A program made the translations under genes and the position numbers. Shown here one piece after another: positions 18,215 through 27,769 of a stretch of DNA of 64,000 nucleotides. Under the pieces are notes generated by a model. That model did no database searches, was not told the origin of the DNA, and was given only the letters and a program-made list of their open reading frames with translations. Numbering within the stretch: position 1 is the first letter of the stretch; every line of letters begins with the position of its first letter. Source of the stretch: Bacteroidales bacterium (GTDB taxonomy: Bacteria; Bacteroidota; Bacteroidia; Bacteroidales; F082); the NCBI GenBank assembly GCA_030690365.1, contig JAUYGX010000062.1, forward strand, positions 1 to 64,000, read 5' to 3'.

Positions 18215-19379
18215 TTACTGGTTGGTTAATGGTTTCAACGAGTGCACTGGCTTCATTTTGGTCGTTTTCTTTGCTCACACTCAGGATGATGCCAATGGCC
18301 AGGCTGGTAAACCAGATGGAGGTTCCACCCATACTCACCAGGGGCAATGGTTGTCCGGTGGTGGGCAACAGCCCGACAGCAACTCCCATGTTGATCATCG
18401 CCTGAAAAACAAGTGAGAATCCGACTCCAATGGTAAGGAATGCCCCGAATGTACCCGGGGCTTTGGTGACAATTTTCACCACCCTGAAAAACAATATCAG
18501 GTAGAGCAACACCACAAAACCACCACCTACAAGACCATATTCTTCTACAATAATCGCAAAAATAAAATCGGAATAGGGGTGAGGTAGGAAATTTCGCTGG
18601 GTGCTGTTTCCGGGCATCTTTCCAAAAATCCCACCAGTAGCAATGGCTATCTTGGCCTGATCGAGCTGATAATTTTCACCCTGACTACCATCCGCAAAGG
18701 TGGTAATCCTGTTTTTCCAGGTACCCAAGCGCCCTTGCTGACCATCTGGCAATGCGTATAAAATGCCAATCCCAATGGACATAACTACCAACCCGATACC
18801 AATCATCCCGGCCAGGTACGAAACCTTAACGCGTCCGATAAAGATTAAAACCAAACTGGTTACGAACAAAATGGCTGCTGTGGAAAAATTAGCCACAAAA
18901 ATAAGCCCTGTAACAATAATCACAGGTAGCATCAGTGGCAGAAAGGCTGATTTAAAATCTTTTATATCATCTTGTTTCTTGCTAAGCATCCTGGCCAGGT
19001 AAGCAATCAGGGTAATTTTCGCCAGGTCGGAGGTTTGAAAAGTGAGTCCAAAGGGTAAGGGCAATACCCTTTTGGCGTCGTTTAAATTTAATCCAAAAAG
19101 CAAGGTGAGCAACAACAAAGGGATGGCCACATAGAGTGCGACCTGGAAAATACGGGAATAATAGGTGTATTTCAGGGTATGAGCCAGGTACATGAATAAA
19201 AGGCCGAACAGCAAAATCAAGGCATGTTTAAGCATATAATATTCGGTGTTTCCACCCTGATATCTATATGCCAGCGTACCTGTTGAGCTGTAAACAGCTA
19301 AAAACGACAGCAGGCTGAGTAAAATGACGATTACCCAGATCACACGGTCTCCTTTTATTTTACCTGATATCAATCCCAT
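18207..19379 (-). CDS. ftsW: Septal peptidoglycan glycosyltransferase FtsW (SEDS family)
   Basis: Polytopic membrane protein of 390 aa with about ten hydrophobic spans that polymerises lipid II together with FtsI. SEDS signatures visible are PFGLTFQTSDLAKITLIAYLA, FAIIVEEYGLVGGGFVVLLY and the C-terminal GLLPTTGQPLPLVSMGGTS. Placement between murD and murG in the dcw cluster favours FtsW over RodA. Confidence 0.93.
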   Translation of the reverse strand: MGLISGKIKGDRVIWVIVILLSLLSFLAVYSSTGTLAYRYQGGNTEYYMLKHALILLFGLLFMYLAHTLKYTYYSRIFQVALYVAIPLLLLTLLFGLNLNDAKRVLPLPFGLTFQTSDLAKITLIAYLARMLSKKQDDIKDFKSAFLPLMLPVIIVTGLIFVANFSTAAILFVTSLVLIFIGRVKVSYLAGMIGIGLVVMSIGIGILYALPDGQQGRLGTWKNRITTFADGSQGENYQLDQAKIAIATGGIFGKMPGNSTQRNFLPHPYSDFIFAIIVEEYGLVGGGFVVLLYLILFFRVVKIVTKAPGTFGAFLTIGVGFSLVFQAMINMGVAVGLLPTTGQPLPLVSMGGTSIWFTSLAIGIILSVSKENDQNEASALVETINQPVNE

Positions 19380-19381
19380 AA

Positions 19382-20728
19382 CTATAATTTATTCACAGCC
19401 TGTTTGAACTGATTCCCACGTTCTTCGTAGCTTTCGAAAAGATCATAACTCGCACAGGCCGGCGACAACAATACCACATCTCCTTTGGTGGCTATCTGAT
19501 AGGCTTCGGCAACAGCCTCTTCGGCCGTTTCGGTATCCACAATGTAGGGTACAATGTCGCCAAATACCTGGTGAATGGTGGTGTTGTCCAAGCCCAGACA
19601 AATGATGGCTTTTACTTTTTGTTTCACCAACTTCATCAACGGGCTGTAGTCATTACCCTTATCTATGCCGCCAACAATCCAAACGGTAGGTCGGTCGACA
19701 TACTCCATAGCATACCAGGTGGAGTTTACGTTGGTGGCTTTGGAATCGTTGATAAACGAAATTCCGTGTACACTCGAAACATATTCCAGACGGTGGGCTA
19801 TGTTGTGATAATCAGACATGCTCGACTTCAGCGTTTCATTCCTGATGTCCATTAATTTTGAAGCAACCCCCGCTGCCATTGAGTTGTAGGTATTGTGTTT
19901 GCCCTGTAATGCCAATTGCTCTAGTGTCATAGTCACTTTTATTTTATGATGTTTGATGATAATTTTATTTTCTTTTATGTAAGCTCCATTGCTCAATGGA
20001 GTGGTTTTAAGTGTGAAAGGAAAAAGTTGAGCCACAACTGTCCGGTTGTTTAATTGTTCCATTAAAACCGGATCGTCGGCGTTGTAAATAAGTGCGTCTT
20101 CGGGTTGCTGATTTTGTAAAATCCTGAGTTTTGAGGCCGCATATAAGTCAAAATTGTGCTGGTATCTGTCCAGGTGATCGGGCGTTATATTGGTGATGAT
20201 GGCAATGTTTGCCCTGAAAGTAAACATACCATCCAATTGAAAGCTGCTGATTTCGAGTACATAAACATCAAATTGATACAAAGCTACCTGCCAGGCAAAA
20301 CTTTGTCCAACATTCCCGGCCAATCCCACATTTAAACCTCCGTTTTTCAGGATGTGATACAAAAGGAGTGTAGTGGTGGTTTTCCCATTGCTTCCGGTTA
20401 TACAAATCAGTTTGGCAGTGGTGTAGCGTGAGGCAAATTCGATTTCGGATATTATGGGAATGTTTTTCTCACGAATAGCTTTTATTACAGGGATATTGTC
20501 AGGAATTCCGGGGCTTTTGATGACTTCGTTGGCTTCAAGTATTCTGGAAAGGGTATGCCCGTTTTCTTCAAATTCGATTTGATGCTGTTGAAGAATTTCC
20601 CGGTATTTAGTGCTAACCTGGCCATTGTCGCTCACCAATACCTTAAGACCTTGTTTTTTAGCAAGTATGGCGGCGCCCACTCCGCTTTCGCCGGCACCCA
20701 TAATGACTATTTTTTGGTCCTGTTGCAT
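19382..20728 (-). CDS. murD: UDP-N-acetylmuramoyl-L-alanine--D-glutamate ligase
   Basis: Adds D-Glu to UDP-MurNAc-L-Ala. The 448-aa product shows IMGAGESGVGAAILAKKQG for UDP binding, the ATP loop CITGSNGKTTTTLLLYHIL, the FINDSKATNVNST motif and the C-terminal VLLSPACASYDLFESYEERG, all typical of MurD. It sits 2 bases before ftsW and 9 bases after mraY. Confidence 0.96.
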   Translation of the reverse strand: MQQDQKIVIMGAGESGVGAAILAKKQGLKVLVSDNGQVSTKYREILQQHQIEFEENGHTLSRILEANEVIKSPGIPDNIPVIKAIREKNIPIISEIEFASRYTTAKLICITGSNGKTTTTLLLYHILKNGGLNVGLAGNVGQSFAWQVALYQFDVYVLEISSFQLDGMFTFRANIAIITNITPDHLDRYQHNFDLYAASKLRILQNQQPEDALIYNADDPVLMEQLNNRTVVAQLFPFTLKTTPLSNGAYIKENKIIIKHHKIKVTMTLEQLALQGKHNTYNSMAAGVASKLMDIRNETLKSSMSDYHNIAHRLEYVSSVHGISFINDSKATNVNSTWYAMEYVDRPTVWIVGGIDKGNDYSPLMKLVKQKVKAIICLGLDNTTIHQVFGDIVPYIVDTETAEEAVAEAYQIATKGDVVLLSPACASYDLFESYEERGNQFKQAVNKL

Positions 20729-20737
20729 AGGTGTTAA

Positions 20738-21976
20738 CTATCTCAATTTTAATGTGATGATGGTGCTTACTGCCAGGAATATTCCTATAATCAAAAAGCG
20801 CTGAACAATTTTTGGCTCGGGATACCCAAGTTTTTGAAAATGGTGGTGCAAGGGCGACATTTTAAAAATCCGCCTTCCTTCGCCATATTTCTTTTTGGTG
20901 TGTTTGAAGTAGCTTACCTGGAGAATTACAGAAAGGCTTTCTGCCAGAAAAATCCCACAAAGGATAGGTATCAGCAATTCTTTGCGGATGATAATGGCAA
21001 ACACGGCGATGATCCCGCCAATGGATAAACTGCCTGTATCGCCCATGAAAACCTGTGCCGGATAGGTGTTGAACCAAAGAAATCCCACTGTAGCACCCAC
21101 AAACGCAGCAATGTAAATACTGAGTTCGCCCACGTTGGGCAGGTACATAATATTCAGGTAATCGGCGAAAATGATGTTGCCCGAAACCCATGCCAGCAGA
21201 CCTAGCGTAAGGCCGATTACTGCCGAAGTTCCTGCGGCGAGGCCGTCCATTCCATCAGTAAGGTTGGCTCCGTTTGAAACAGCCACAATGATGAAGATGA
21301 CCAATGGAATGAAGATGAGAAAAGCCCATTTTTCGTAGCCGGTTCCCATCCAGCTTAACAAGGAAGCATAGTCGAATTCGTTGTTTTTTACAAACGGAAT
21401 GGTTGTTTTGGTACTTTGGAGCTGTTCGTAGGCAAATTTGGAGGATGGCCCGGTTTGCTCAAGTGTTACATAAATTTGAGACGTGGGTTTTGCCTTTTCA
21501 CGAACCACCACCTGTGGATTAAAATACATCACCAATCCTACAATCAACCCGAGTACCACCTGTCCGATAACTTTGTAAATTCCTTTTAATCCTTTTTTGT
21601 CCTTTTTAAATACCTTGATATAATCATCCGAAAATCCAATGAGTCCTAACCAAATGGTGGTAAACAACATCAGCAGGATATAAATATTGGTCAGGTCGGC
21701 AAACAAAAGGGCGGGTACCAGAATAGAAGCCAGGATAATCAGTCCACCCATGGTGGGTGTTCCTTGTTTTTCGAGTTGACCTTCCAGCCCCAGATCGCGA
21801 ATGGTTTCGCCCACCTGTTTCTTGTTGAGAAATGAAATCCATCTGTTGCCAAACAACAAGCTGATGACCAAAGAGGTGATCAATGCCATGGCGCCTCTAA
21901 ACGAAAGATAGGCAAATACCCCTGCACCGGGGATGTTAAACGTTTGATCTAAATATTGAAATAATGAATACAGCAT
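20738..21976 (-). CDS. mraY: Phospho-N-acetylmuramoyl-pentapeptide transferase
   Basis: Makes lipid I from UDP-MurNAc-pentapeptide and undecaprenyl phosphate. The 412-aa protein has about ten membrane spans and conserved cytoplasmic motifs: [50 protein letters not shown] and the histidine cluster [13 protein letters not shown] loop of roughly 60 residues after the third or fourth span is longer than in E. coli, as is usual in Bacteroidota. It is 2 bases from murE. Confidence 0.96.
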   Translation of the reverse strand: MLYSLFQYLDQTFNIPGAGVFAYLSFRGAMALITSLVISLLFGNRWISFLNKKQVGETIRDLGLEGQLEKQGTPTMGGLIILASILVPALLFADLTNIYILLMLFTTIWLGLIGFSDDYIKVFKKDKKGLKGIYKVIGQVVLGLIVGLVMYFNPQVVVREKAKPTSQIYVTLEQTGPSSKFAYEQLQSTKTTIPFVKNNEFDYASLLSWMGTGYEKWAFLIFIPLVIFIIVAVSNGANLTDGMDGLAAGTSAVIGLTLGLLAWVSGNIIFADYLNIMYLPNVGELSIYIAAFVGATVGFLWFNTYPAQVFMGDTGSLSIGGIIAVFAIIIRKELLIPILCGIFLAESLSVILQVSYFKHTKKKYGEGRRIFKMSPLHHHFQKLGYPEPKIVQRFLIIGIFLAVSTIITLKLR

Positions 21977-21978
21977 GG

Positions 21979-23436
21979 TTAATTTCCTTTCATTAGTTCT
22001 TCAATAATTTCTTTGTCGTCGAAATGGTGGCGCACGCCATTTATCTCCTGGTATTTCTCGTGTCCTTTGCCTGCCACCAGAATCATATCCCCCGGCTGTG
22101 CCAGGTTCCAGGCAGTTTTGATGGCTTCTTTCCGGTCGGCGATCACCATGGTTTTGCGTTTTTTTGAAACATCAATTCCGGCCATCATATCTGCCAGAAT
22201 TTGTTCTGGTTTTTCGGTACGGGGATTATCGCTGGTTAAAATCACCCGGGTACTTAATCGCGAGGCGATTCCTGCCATGATGGGTCTCTTGGTTTTGTCG
22301 CGATCGCCACCGGCACCGGTTACGGTGATCAGTTGTTCGTTGTGCGTACGCAATCCGTTGATGGTATTCAGCACGTTTTCAAGGGCATCCGGTGTGTGGG
22401 CATAGTCTACCACAAAGGTGATGTTGTTGTCTGATTTTAAAACTTCAAACCTGCCTTCAGCACCTTTTAGCCGGCTGAGTTCGGTCAGGACTTCTTCTTT
22501 TGATTGCCCCAGCATCATGGCGGTTCCGTAAATGGCCATGAGGTTGTAACAGTTAAAATCTCCCGAAAGGGGCGAATACACCTCATTTCCATCGATTTTG
22601 ATGAGCATGCCATCCAAATGGTTTTCCATCGAACGACCTTTGAAATCGGCCAGGTTTTTAAGACCGTAGAACATCTTTTTGGCTTTGGTGTTCTGAAGCA
22701 TGATTTTCCCGTTCTTGTCGTCAGCATTCGATAAGGCAAAAGCCGTTGATGGCAGCTGATCGAAAAACCGTTTTTTTGCGTCCAGGTAGGCTTTAAAGGT
22801 GAGGTGATAGTCCAGGTGGTCGTGTGTGAGGTTGGTGAAAACCCCTCCGGCAAAGTACAGCCCTGCAATTCTCTCCTGATCAAGGGCATGCGAACTTACT
22901 TCCATAAACACGTATTCACAACCCGCCTCCACCATGTCGTTGAGTAACTCATTGATTTTAACTGCGTCAGGGGTGGTATGTGTAGCGGACAGTGTCTGCT
23001 GTCCAATTTTGTTGGCAATGGTCGACAGCAATCCGGATTGATATCCAAGCAATGTAAAAAGATTGTAAAGCAAGGTGGCGGTGGTGGTTTTTCCATTGGT
23101 ACCTGTAATCCCCACCAGATGAAGCTTTTTGGATGGATTGTCGTAGAAATTGGAAGCCATCACACCCAGAGCAAAGGCTGGATTTTTTACGGCTATATAA
23201 GTGACATCGGGATGGATATTTTCAGGAAAAACTCCGCATACAATGGCCACGGCTCCCAACTCGATGGCTTTTTCAATAAATTGATGTCCATCCACATGGG
23301 TTCCTGCCACAGCCACAAAAGCAGCACCCGGTTTAACAGTTCGTGAGTCGAAAGCGATGCTGCTGATAGGTACATCGAGGATGCCTTTGGTTTCCACCAC
23401 TCCGCTTGAATACAATATGTCCTGTAAAACAGCCAT
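21979..23436 (-). CDS. murE: UDP-MurNAc-tripeptide synthetase (meso-DAP type)
   Basis: Adds the third stem-peptide residue. The 485-aa product has the ATP loop [33 protein letters not shown], and near the C-terminus [12 protein letters not shown]. The DNPR motif marks enzymes that use meso-diaminopimelate rather than lysine, so the wall is predicted to be meso-DAP type. murF is not in this cluster, which is common in Bacteroidota. Confidence 0.95.
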   Translation of the reverse strand: MAVLQDILYSSGVVETKGILDVPISSIAFDSRTVKPGAAFVAVAGTHVDGHQFIEKAIELGAVAIVCGVFPENIHPDVTYIAVKNPAFALGVMASNFYDNPSKKLHLVGITGTNGKTTTATLLYNLFTLLGYQSGLLSTIANKIGQQTLSATHTTPDAVKINELLNDMVEAGCEYVFMEVSSHALDQERIAGLYFAGGVFTNLTHDHLDYHLTFKAYLDAKKRFFDQLPSTAFALSNADDKNGKIMLQNTKAKKMFYGLKNLADFKGRSMENHLDGMLIKIDGNEVYSPLSGDFNCYNLMAIYGTAMMLGQSKEEVLTELSRLKGAEGRFEVLKSDNNITFVVDYAHTPDALENVLNTINGLRTHNEQLITVTGAGGDRDKTKRPIMAGIASRLSTRVILTSDNPRTEKPEQILADMMAGIDVSKKRKTMVIADRKEAIKTAWNLAQPGDMILVAGKGHEKYQEINGVRHHFDDKEIIEELMKGN

Positions 23437-23441
23437 TTAAC

Positions 23442-25553
23442 TTATATATTTGATAATTCGAGATTTATGTGCATGTTGGGTTTAAGCGCACTTCCGGAAG
23501 CGATGGATTGCGATCGGACAATACCACGACCGGAAACTGTTATGCTAACGCCCATATTTTCGAGAAGATAAACCGCATCTTTGGCTTTCATCCCTTTTAC
23601 GTTTGGAACCATTTTTCCTGAAAAAATGACCGCATTAAATTCGGTGACACCTTTTTTTTGAGTGGTAACTACCCATTCTTCATCACCCACTCCATCCACG
23701 AATGGGATGTTTAGGCTGTTGTAAATCGTGGCCAGATCTTTAAAATGCAAAGGCCTTTTTACAAATGCACTTGCGATGCTGTCCTTTTGGGCACTATTGG
23801 CAAGTTCCAGTGAAATTGAGGTAGCGTATAAGTTGTCTGCAATTTCTTTAAAGATAGGGGCCGCAACACTACCTCCATAATATTTTCCGGCGGAGGGATT
23901 ATTCACCACCACAATAATCGAATAAATGGGGTTTTCGGCCGGGAAGTATCCCACAAAAGTGGCATTGTAATTTTTCTTGTTGTACTTACCCTGCATGGCA
24001 ATCTGGGCCGTACCTGTTTTTCCGGCTACTTTATAAGGGCTGTTTTTAAAGGTACTCTTACCGGTTCCCCGTTCAATAACACCTTCGAGTAATGATTGTG
24101 CTGCGAGTAACGTTGATTCGGAAACAACTTTCTGATTTATTACCTGAGGTTCAAAATGCTGTTTAGAAACTCCACCCTGCATAATGTCGGTTACAAAATA
24201 GGGTTTTACCATCACGCCATCGTTGGCAATGGAATTATATAAGGTTAGTGTAATTAAAGGAGTAACAGTGAGTTCGTATCCAATAGACATCCAGGGCAAG
24301 GAGGTTCCATACCAGATTTGTTTGTTGGAGGGACTTTTAATGTTTGGTTTTCCTTCACCATGAATCTCCAGGTTAAGCGGTTCGTTAAGATTAAAGGAAT
24401 AAAGGCGGTTGATGAATTTTTCAGGTTCGGTTTTGTAGGCATTATTAATGACCGTTGAAATGCCCACATTGGAAGAAAACTCAAAGGCTTCACGAACGGT
24501 GATTCGGCCATTGCCGATTTTGTGTACGTCCTGCATGCCTCTGTTATAATAGGTGGTATATCCTTCGCCCGTAACCAGACTATCGCTCAGTTTTACCTTG
24601 TTATCTTCCAGAGCTGCCAAAATGGAGGCCAGTTTGAAAGTAGAACCCGGCTCGATGCTCTCGCCAACACTGTAGTTATAGATTTCTTTGTAGGACGCAT
24701 CGCTGCTGTCGTAGCGCAAATTGGCGTTGGCACGGATTTTTCCGGTTTTCACCTCCATGACCACCGCGCAACCCTGAAAGGCTTTGTTGAGTGTAAGCGT
24801 TTCGAGCAATGCATGCTCAGCAACGTCCTGTATTTGAATGTCCAGTGTGGTGACCAAATCGAGGCCATCCACAGGCTCCACTTCATTTTCATCGTGAATT
24901 GGAATCCAGTCCCCATGATTAATCCTGCGCATGACTTGTTTGCCGTCCGTGCCCGTGAGGTAGTCGGAAAACGAGCCTTCAAGTCCTACAAACAAGTCCT
25001 CCTCTTCGATCACATATCCAATAGTTCTGGCAGCCAACTCATTAAATGGATGAGCCCTTTGTGTTTTTTGATTGGTGATCAATCCCCCACGGTACCTCCC
25101 ATCCCTAAAGATGGGCAGTTTTCTAATTTGTTTCAGCTGATCATAGGTGGTTTTTCTACTGATCAGCATGTAGCGATTGCCCTTTTTGTGTGCTTTGATG
25201 AGGTCGGATTTGATGATTCTGGCCGATTTTTTGAGGATGATGGCCAGTCCCTGAGCGATGGAATCGACCTTGGCATTAAAAGTTGTCTTTGAAATGGCCG
25301 GATTACCGGCATCAAAACGAATCTCAAAAATGGGTACAGAGGTAGCCAACAAACTCCCGTCGGAAGCGAGGATGTTGCCCCGGCTGGCTTCAATATCAAA
25401 CACCTGAAGTTCCTGTGTGTTTGCTTTTTCAGCGAGTTCTTCTCCTTCCTTTAACTGGATATGCACCATTTTGGCCACGATGGCTATTCCGAAAAGCAGG
25501 ATTCCGAAGTAAACCAAATATACGCGCCACAATATGTCTTTTCTGATATCCAT
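23442..25553 (-). CDS. ftsI: Penicillin-binding protein 3 / FtsI with PASTA domain
   Basis: Septal DD-transpeptidase and partner of FtsW. The 703-aa product has an N-terminal membrane anchor (residues ~9-30), a dimerisation domain, and the transpeptidase domain with active-site SxxK in EPGSTFKLAS (~residue 310), SSN in FEFSSNVGIS and KTGTAQIAM (~515). A C-terminal PASTA module follows (VPNVKGMKAKDAVYLLENMG). PASTA on FtsI is common in Bacteroidota and Gram-positives but absent in E. coli. Confidence 0.95.
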   Translation of the reverse strand: MDIRKDILWRVYLVYFGILLFGIAIVAKMVHIQLKEGEELAEKANTQELQVFDIEASRGNILASDGSLLATSVPIFEIRFDAGNPAISKTTFNAKVDSIAQGLAIILKKSARIIKSDLIKAHKKGNRYMLISRKTTYDQLKQIRKLPIFRDGRYRGGLITNQKTQRAHPFNELAARTIGYVIEEEDLFVGLEGSFSDYLTGTDGKQVMRRINHGDWIPIHDENEVEPVDGLDLVTTLDIQIQDVAEHALLETLTLNKAFQGCAVVMEVKTGKIRANANLRYDSSDASYKEIYNYSVGESIEPGSTFKLASILAALEDNKVKLSDSLVTGEGYTTYYNRGMQDVHKIGNGRITVREAFEFSSNVGISTVINNAYKTEPEKFINRLYSFNLNEPLNLEIHGEGKPNIKSPSNKQIWYGTSLPWMSIGYELTVTPLITLTLYNSIANDGVMVKPYFVTDIMQGGVSKQHFEPQVINQKVVSESTLLAAQSLLEGVIERGTGKSTFKNSPYKVAGKTGTAQIAMQGKYNKKNYNATFVGYFPAENPIYSIIVVVNNPSAGKYYGGSVAAPIFKEIADNLYATSISLELANSAQKDSIASAFVKRPLHFKDLATIYNSLNIPFVDGVGDEEWVVTTQKKGVTEFNAVIFSGKMVPNVKGMKAKDAVYLLENMGVSITVSGRGIVRSQSIASGSALKPNMHINLELSNI

Positions 25554-25563
25554 AGGTATTTCG

Positions 25564-25956
25564 TCAGTCTTTTGAGTTGATAATGATGGTTTTAATGGGT
25601 TCGGTGTTTTCTTTTATTCCGGACTTTTCAAGTCGTTTTGATATTTGTGATTGCTTCTCTATTTGGGTTAGTTTCGATTTGGCACTGATATATTCGTAGC
25701 GGAGTTCTTTAACCTCTCTGCGTAGTTTGTTGGATTCACGGATTTTGTTTTCCGCCAGGTAGTTGTTGGCGATATAGATGAAAGCCAGGAAGGCCATAAA
25801 AAGTAAATATGGTAAAATGGTGTACGTATTGGAGGAGAGAAAATCCCCACCCAAGATTTCTTTGGTTGTTTTGCCAAAGCGGGTTTTTTTGGCCGGAGCT
25901 TTTGGTTTTACTTCAACAACAGATTCTTGCGGTTTTATGGTGTTCGATTTTGGCAT
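25564..25956 (-). CDS. FtsL-like division protein
   Basis: The 130-aa bitopic protein sits where ftsL sits in dcw clusters, between rsmH and ftsI. It has a basic, proline/lysine-rich cytoplasmic N-terminus (KPKAPAKKTRFGKTTKE), one membrane span (YLLFMAFLAFIYIANNYLAE) and a periplasmic coiled-coil segment rich in E, K, L and R. Bacteroidota versions are longer at the N-terminus than E. coli FtsL. The role is inferred from topology and position, because the family is very divergent. Confidence 0.82.
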   Translation of the reverse strand: MPKSNTIKPQESVVEVKPKAPAKKTRFGKTTKEILGGDFLSSNTYTILPYLLFMAFLAFIYIANNYLAENKIRESNKLRREVKELRYEYISAKSKLTQIEKQSQISKRLEKSGIKENTEPIKTIIINSKD

Positions 25957-25958
25957 GG

Positions 25959-26852
25959 CTATTTTTTTTCTGCAATGCGTAATTTGGCGCTTCTGGCACG
26001 TGGGTTTTTTTCAATTTCTTCTTCCGAAGGAACCAGTGGACGTCCGGTAATATTTATGGTGTCGACCAGCACATTACCGTAAAAATCTTTTTCAAGTTTA
26101 CCTTCAAAATTCCCTGATTTAAAGAAGTTCTTTACCAGCCTGTCTTCCAGCGAATGGTATGAAATCACAACAAACCGACCTCCTGGTTTCAGCGATTTAA
26201 AGCCATCTTCCAAAAGCGTTTTTAATGCTCCCAACTCATCGTTTACCTCGATGCGCAAGGCCTGGAATACCATGGCCAGGTATTTATTGAGCTTGTGGGC
26301 AGGGAAGTACTGCTTTACCACTTCGGTGAGTTCTGCTGTGGTGGTGATGCGTTTTTGGTCGCGGGCCTTCATAATACCCCGGGTGATATAGTAGCTGTTT
26401 TTCAACTCGCCATATTCTTTCAGGATGGTATTTAATTGTGATTCAGAATATCCATTAACAATTTCCTCGGCTGTGATGGAGATTCCCTGGTTCATGCGCA
26501 TGTCCAGTGGGGCATCGAAACGGGTTGAAAAACCGCGTTCGCCCACGTCAAACTGATGTGACGAAACACCAAGATCAGCCAGAATTCCATCTACAGGTCC
26601 GTTGTGGTGCAATTTTATAAAGTTGGTGAGGTAGCTGAAGTTGTTGTCAACAAACTTAAAACGTTCGTCGTGGATGAGGTTGTTTTTGGCATCAGAATCC
26701 TGATCAAAGGCAATCAGCATACCGGTGGTGAGCCTCTTAAGGATTTCCCTGGAATGGCCACCGCCACCATAGGTTACATCCACATAAATGCCTGTAGGAT
26801 CAATACGCAGGCCTTCGATACTTTCGGTTAATAATACAGGGTTGTGGTACAT
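25959..26852 (-). CDS. rsmH: 16S rRNA (cytosine-1402-N4)-methyltransferase
   Basis: SAM-dependent methylation of C1402 in the decoding centre. The 297-aa product contains MYHNPVLLTESIEGL, the SAM-binding motif YVDVTYGGGGHSREIL, GILADLGVSSHQFD, RGFSTRFDAPLDMRM and the C-terminal ISYHSLEDRLVKNFF. These match RsmH (formerly MraW). It lies 7 bases after mraZ. Confidence 0.97.
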   Translation of the reverse strand: MYHNPVLLTESIEGLRIDPTGIYVDVTYGGGGHSREILKRLTTGMLIAFDQDSDAKNNLIHDERFKFVDNNFSYLTNFIKLHHNGPVDGILADLGVSSHQFDVGERGFSTRFDAPLDMRMNQGISITAEEIVNGYSESQLNTILKEYGELKNSYYITRGIMKARDQKRITTTAELTEVVKQYFPAHKLNKYLAMVFQALRIEVNDELGALKTLLEDGFKSLKPGGRFVVISYHSLEDRLVKNFFKSGNFEGKLEKDFYGNVLVDTINITGRPLVPSEEEIEKNPRARSAKLRIAEKK

Positions 26853-26859
26853 GTTGTCA

Positions 26860-27318
26860 TTATTCAGTTGTTAGCTCGCCCATTACCTCTTCTGCCAAAT
26901 TGGCAAAATCATCCGGGTCGAAGTCTACAGCCTTTTCATAGGCATCTTTGTCCCAGATCTCAATGCGGTTTACAACTGATGTAAGTACAACTTCTTTGGT
27001 AATTCCTCCATACTTCATTAAGTCTTTCGGGATGAGCATTCTGCCCGTTCCATCCAACTCAAGGGGCTTTACACCAGCCATAAACTTGGTTATAAATTCT
27101 GCGTTTTTCTTTTTAAACATATTCAACTTGCTTACCTGTGCAGTTTCTTCCTGCCAGTGGCTTGTGGGGAACACTTCGAGGCACTTTTTAAAAATGCTGC
27201 GCTTAATGACAAAGCCCTGCGAAACGGCTTCTCCCATTTGCGTTTTAAACTGAACAGGAAACATCAATCGTCCCTTTAAGTCCAGTTTGCACTCGTATGT
27301 CCCTAATATATTGATCAT
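26860..27318 (-). CDS. mraZ: Transcriptional regulator MraZ
   Basis: The 152-aa protein has two SpoVT/AbrB-like repeats: GTYECKLDLKGRLMFPVQFK at the N-terminus and VKPLELDGTGRMLIPKDLMKY in the middle. MraZ forms rings that bind short direct repeats at its own promoter and controls the dcw operon. Three matching repeats are visible 37-74 bases upstream of the start, which supports autoregulation here. First gene of the division cluster. Confidence 0.95.
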   Translation of the reverse strand: MINILGTYECKLDLKGRLMFPVQFKTQMGEAVSQGFVIKRSIFKKCLEVFPTSHWQEETAQVSKLNMFKKKNAEFITKFMAGVKPLELDGTGRMLIPKDLMKYGGITKEVVLTSVVNRIEIWDKDAYEKAVDFDPDDFANLAEEVMGELTTE

Positions 27319-27354
27319 TAAAAACTAAGAATTATGGCGTAAATGTACTAAGTA

Positions 27355-27392
27355 TTTACCACAATTAGACATTATTTACCACCTTTTACCAC
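27355..27392 (-). promoter_or_regulatory. MraZ-type operator: three GTGGTAAA direct repeats
   Basis: On the minus strand the octamer GTGGTAAA occurs exactly three times, at 27385-27392, 27375-27382 and 27355-27362. Start-to-start spacing is 10 and 20 bases, i.e. whole helical turns. MraZ proteins are known to bind GTGG-containing repeats spaced by about 10 bp ahead of mraZ. The next minus-strand element, TACATTTA near 27338-27346, could be the -7 box, so bound MraZ would block the promoter (inference). Confidence 0.75.
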
Positions 27393-27756
27393 ATTGTTAA
27401 AAAAAAGTTGCGTTTTTAACAGAAAATTATTTTTAAACTGATTCTAATAAATTCATTGACAGATATATAATCTTCAATATGTTGGATGATTTAAACTTAT
27501 TAACAGCGGTTCATCCCTAAAATTGTTAATAACTCACACTACAAATATCCGGGTTTTTAACCGGGAATGGGCAGCTATTGGGTTGATTACATGGATTAAT
27601 AGCAATTTTTGTCGGTGTTTTTCACACTGAAATTTGTAGTGGTAAATGCTATCCTTTTTAGGAAGGTACTCTCAAATATATTTTAATGGCTGATTAAGTG
27701 ATTTTCAGAAAAAATAACTTTTTAACCACCTTATTCGGTGCCGAGCAGGGTATTCT
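27393..27756. other. Divergent intergenic region mraZ / priA
   Basis: AT-rich and without a convincing gene. It contains a small CCGG-(8 bases)-CCGG hairpin around 27549-27565 with no T-run. The regulatory part is limited to the two ends, the MraZ repeats and the priA -7 box. Confidence 0.5.
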
Positions 27757-27764
27757 TATCTTTG
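27757..27764 (+). promoter_or_regulatory. priA -7 promoter element
   Basis: TATCTTTG is a perfect TAnnTTTG element ending six bases before the ATG at 27770. Transcription should therefore begin at or next to the start codon, which would give a leaderless or nearly leaderless message. An in-frame ATG at 27698 lies upstream of the promoter and is not used under this reading. Confidence 0.5.
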
Positions 27765-27769
27765 CAACA

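Noticed and set aside
24522-25292. 256-codon plus-strand frame opposite ftsI
   Set aside because: Shadow of ftsI; no family resemblance and no promoter.
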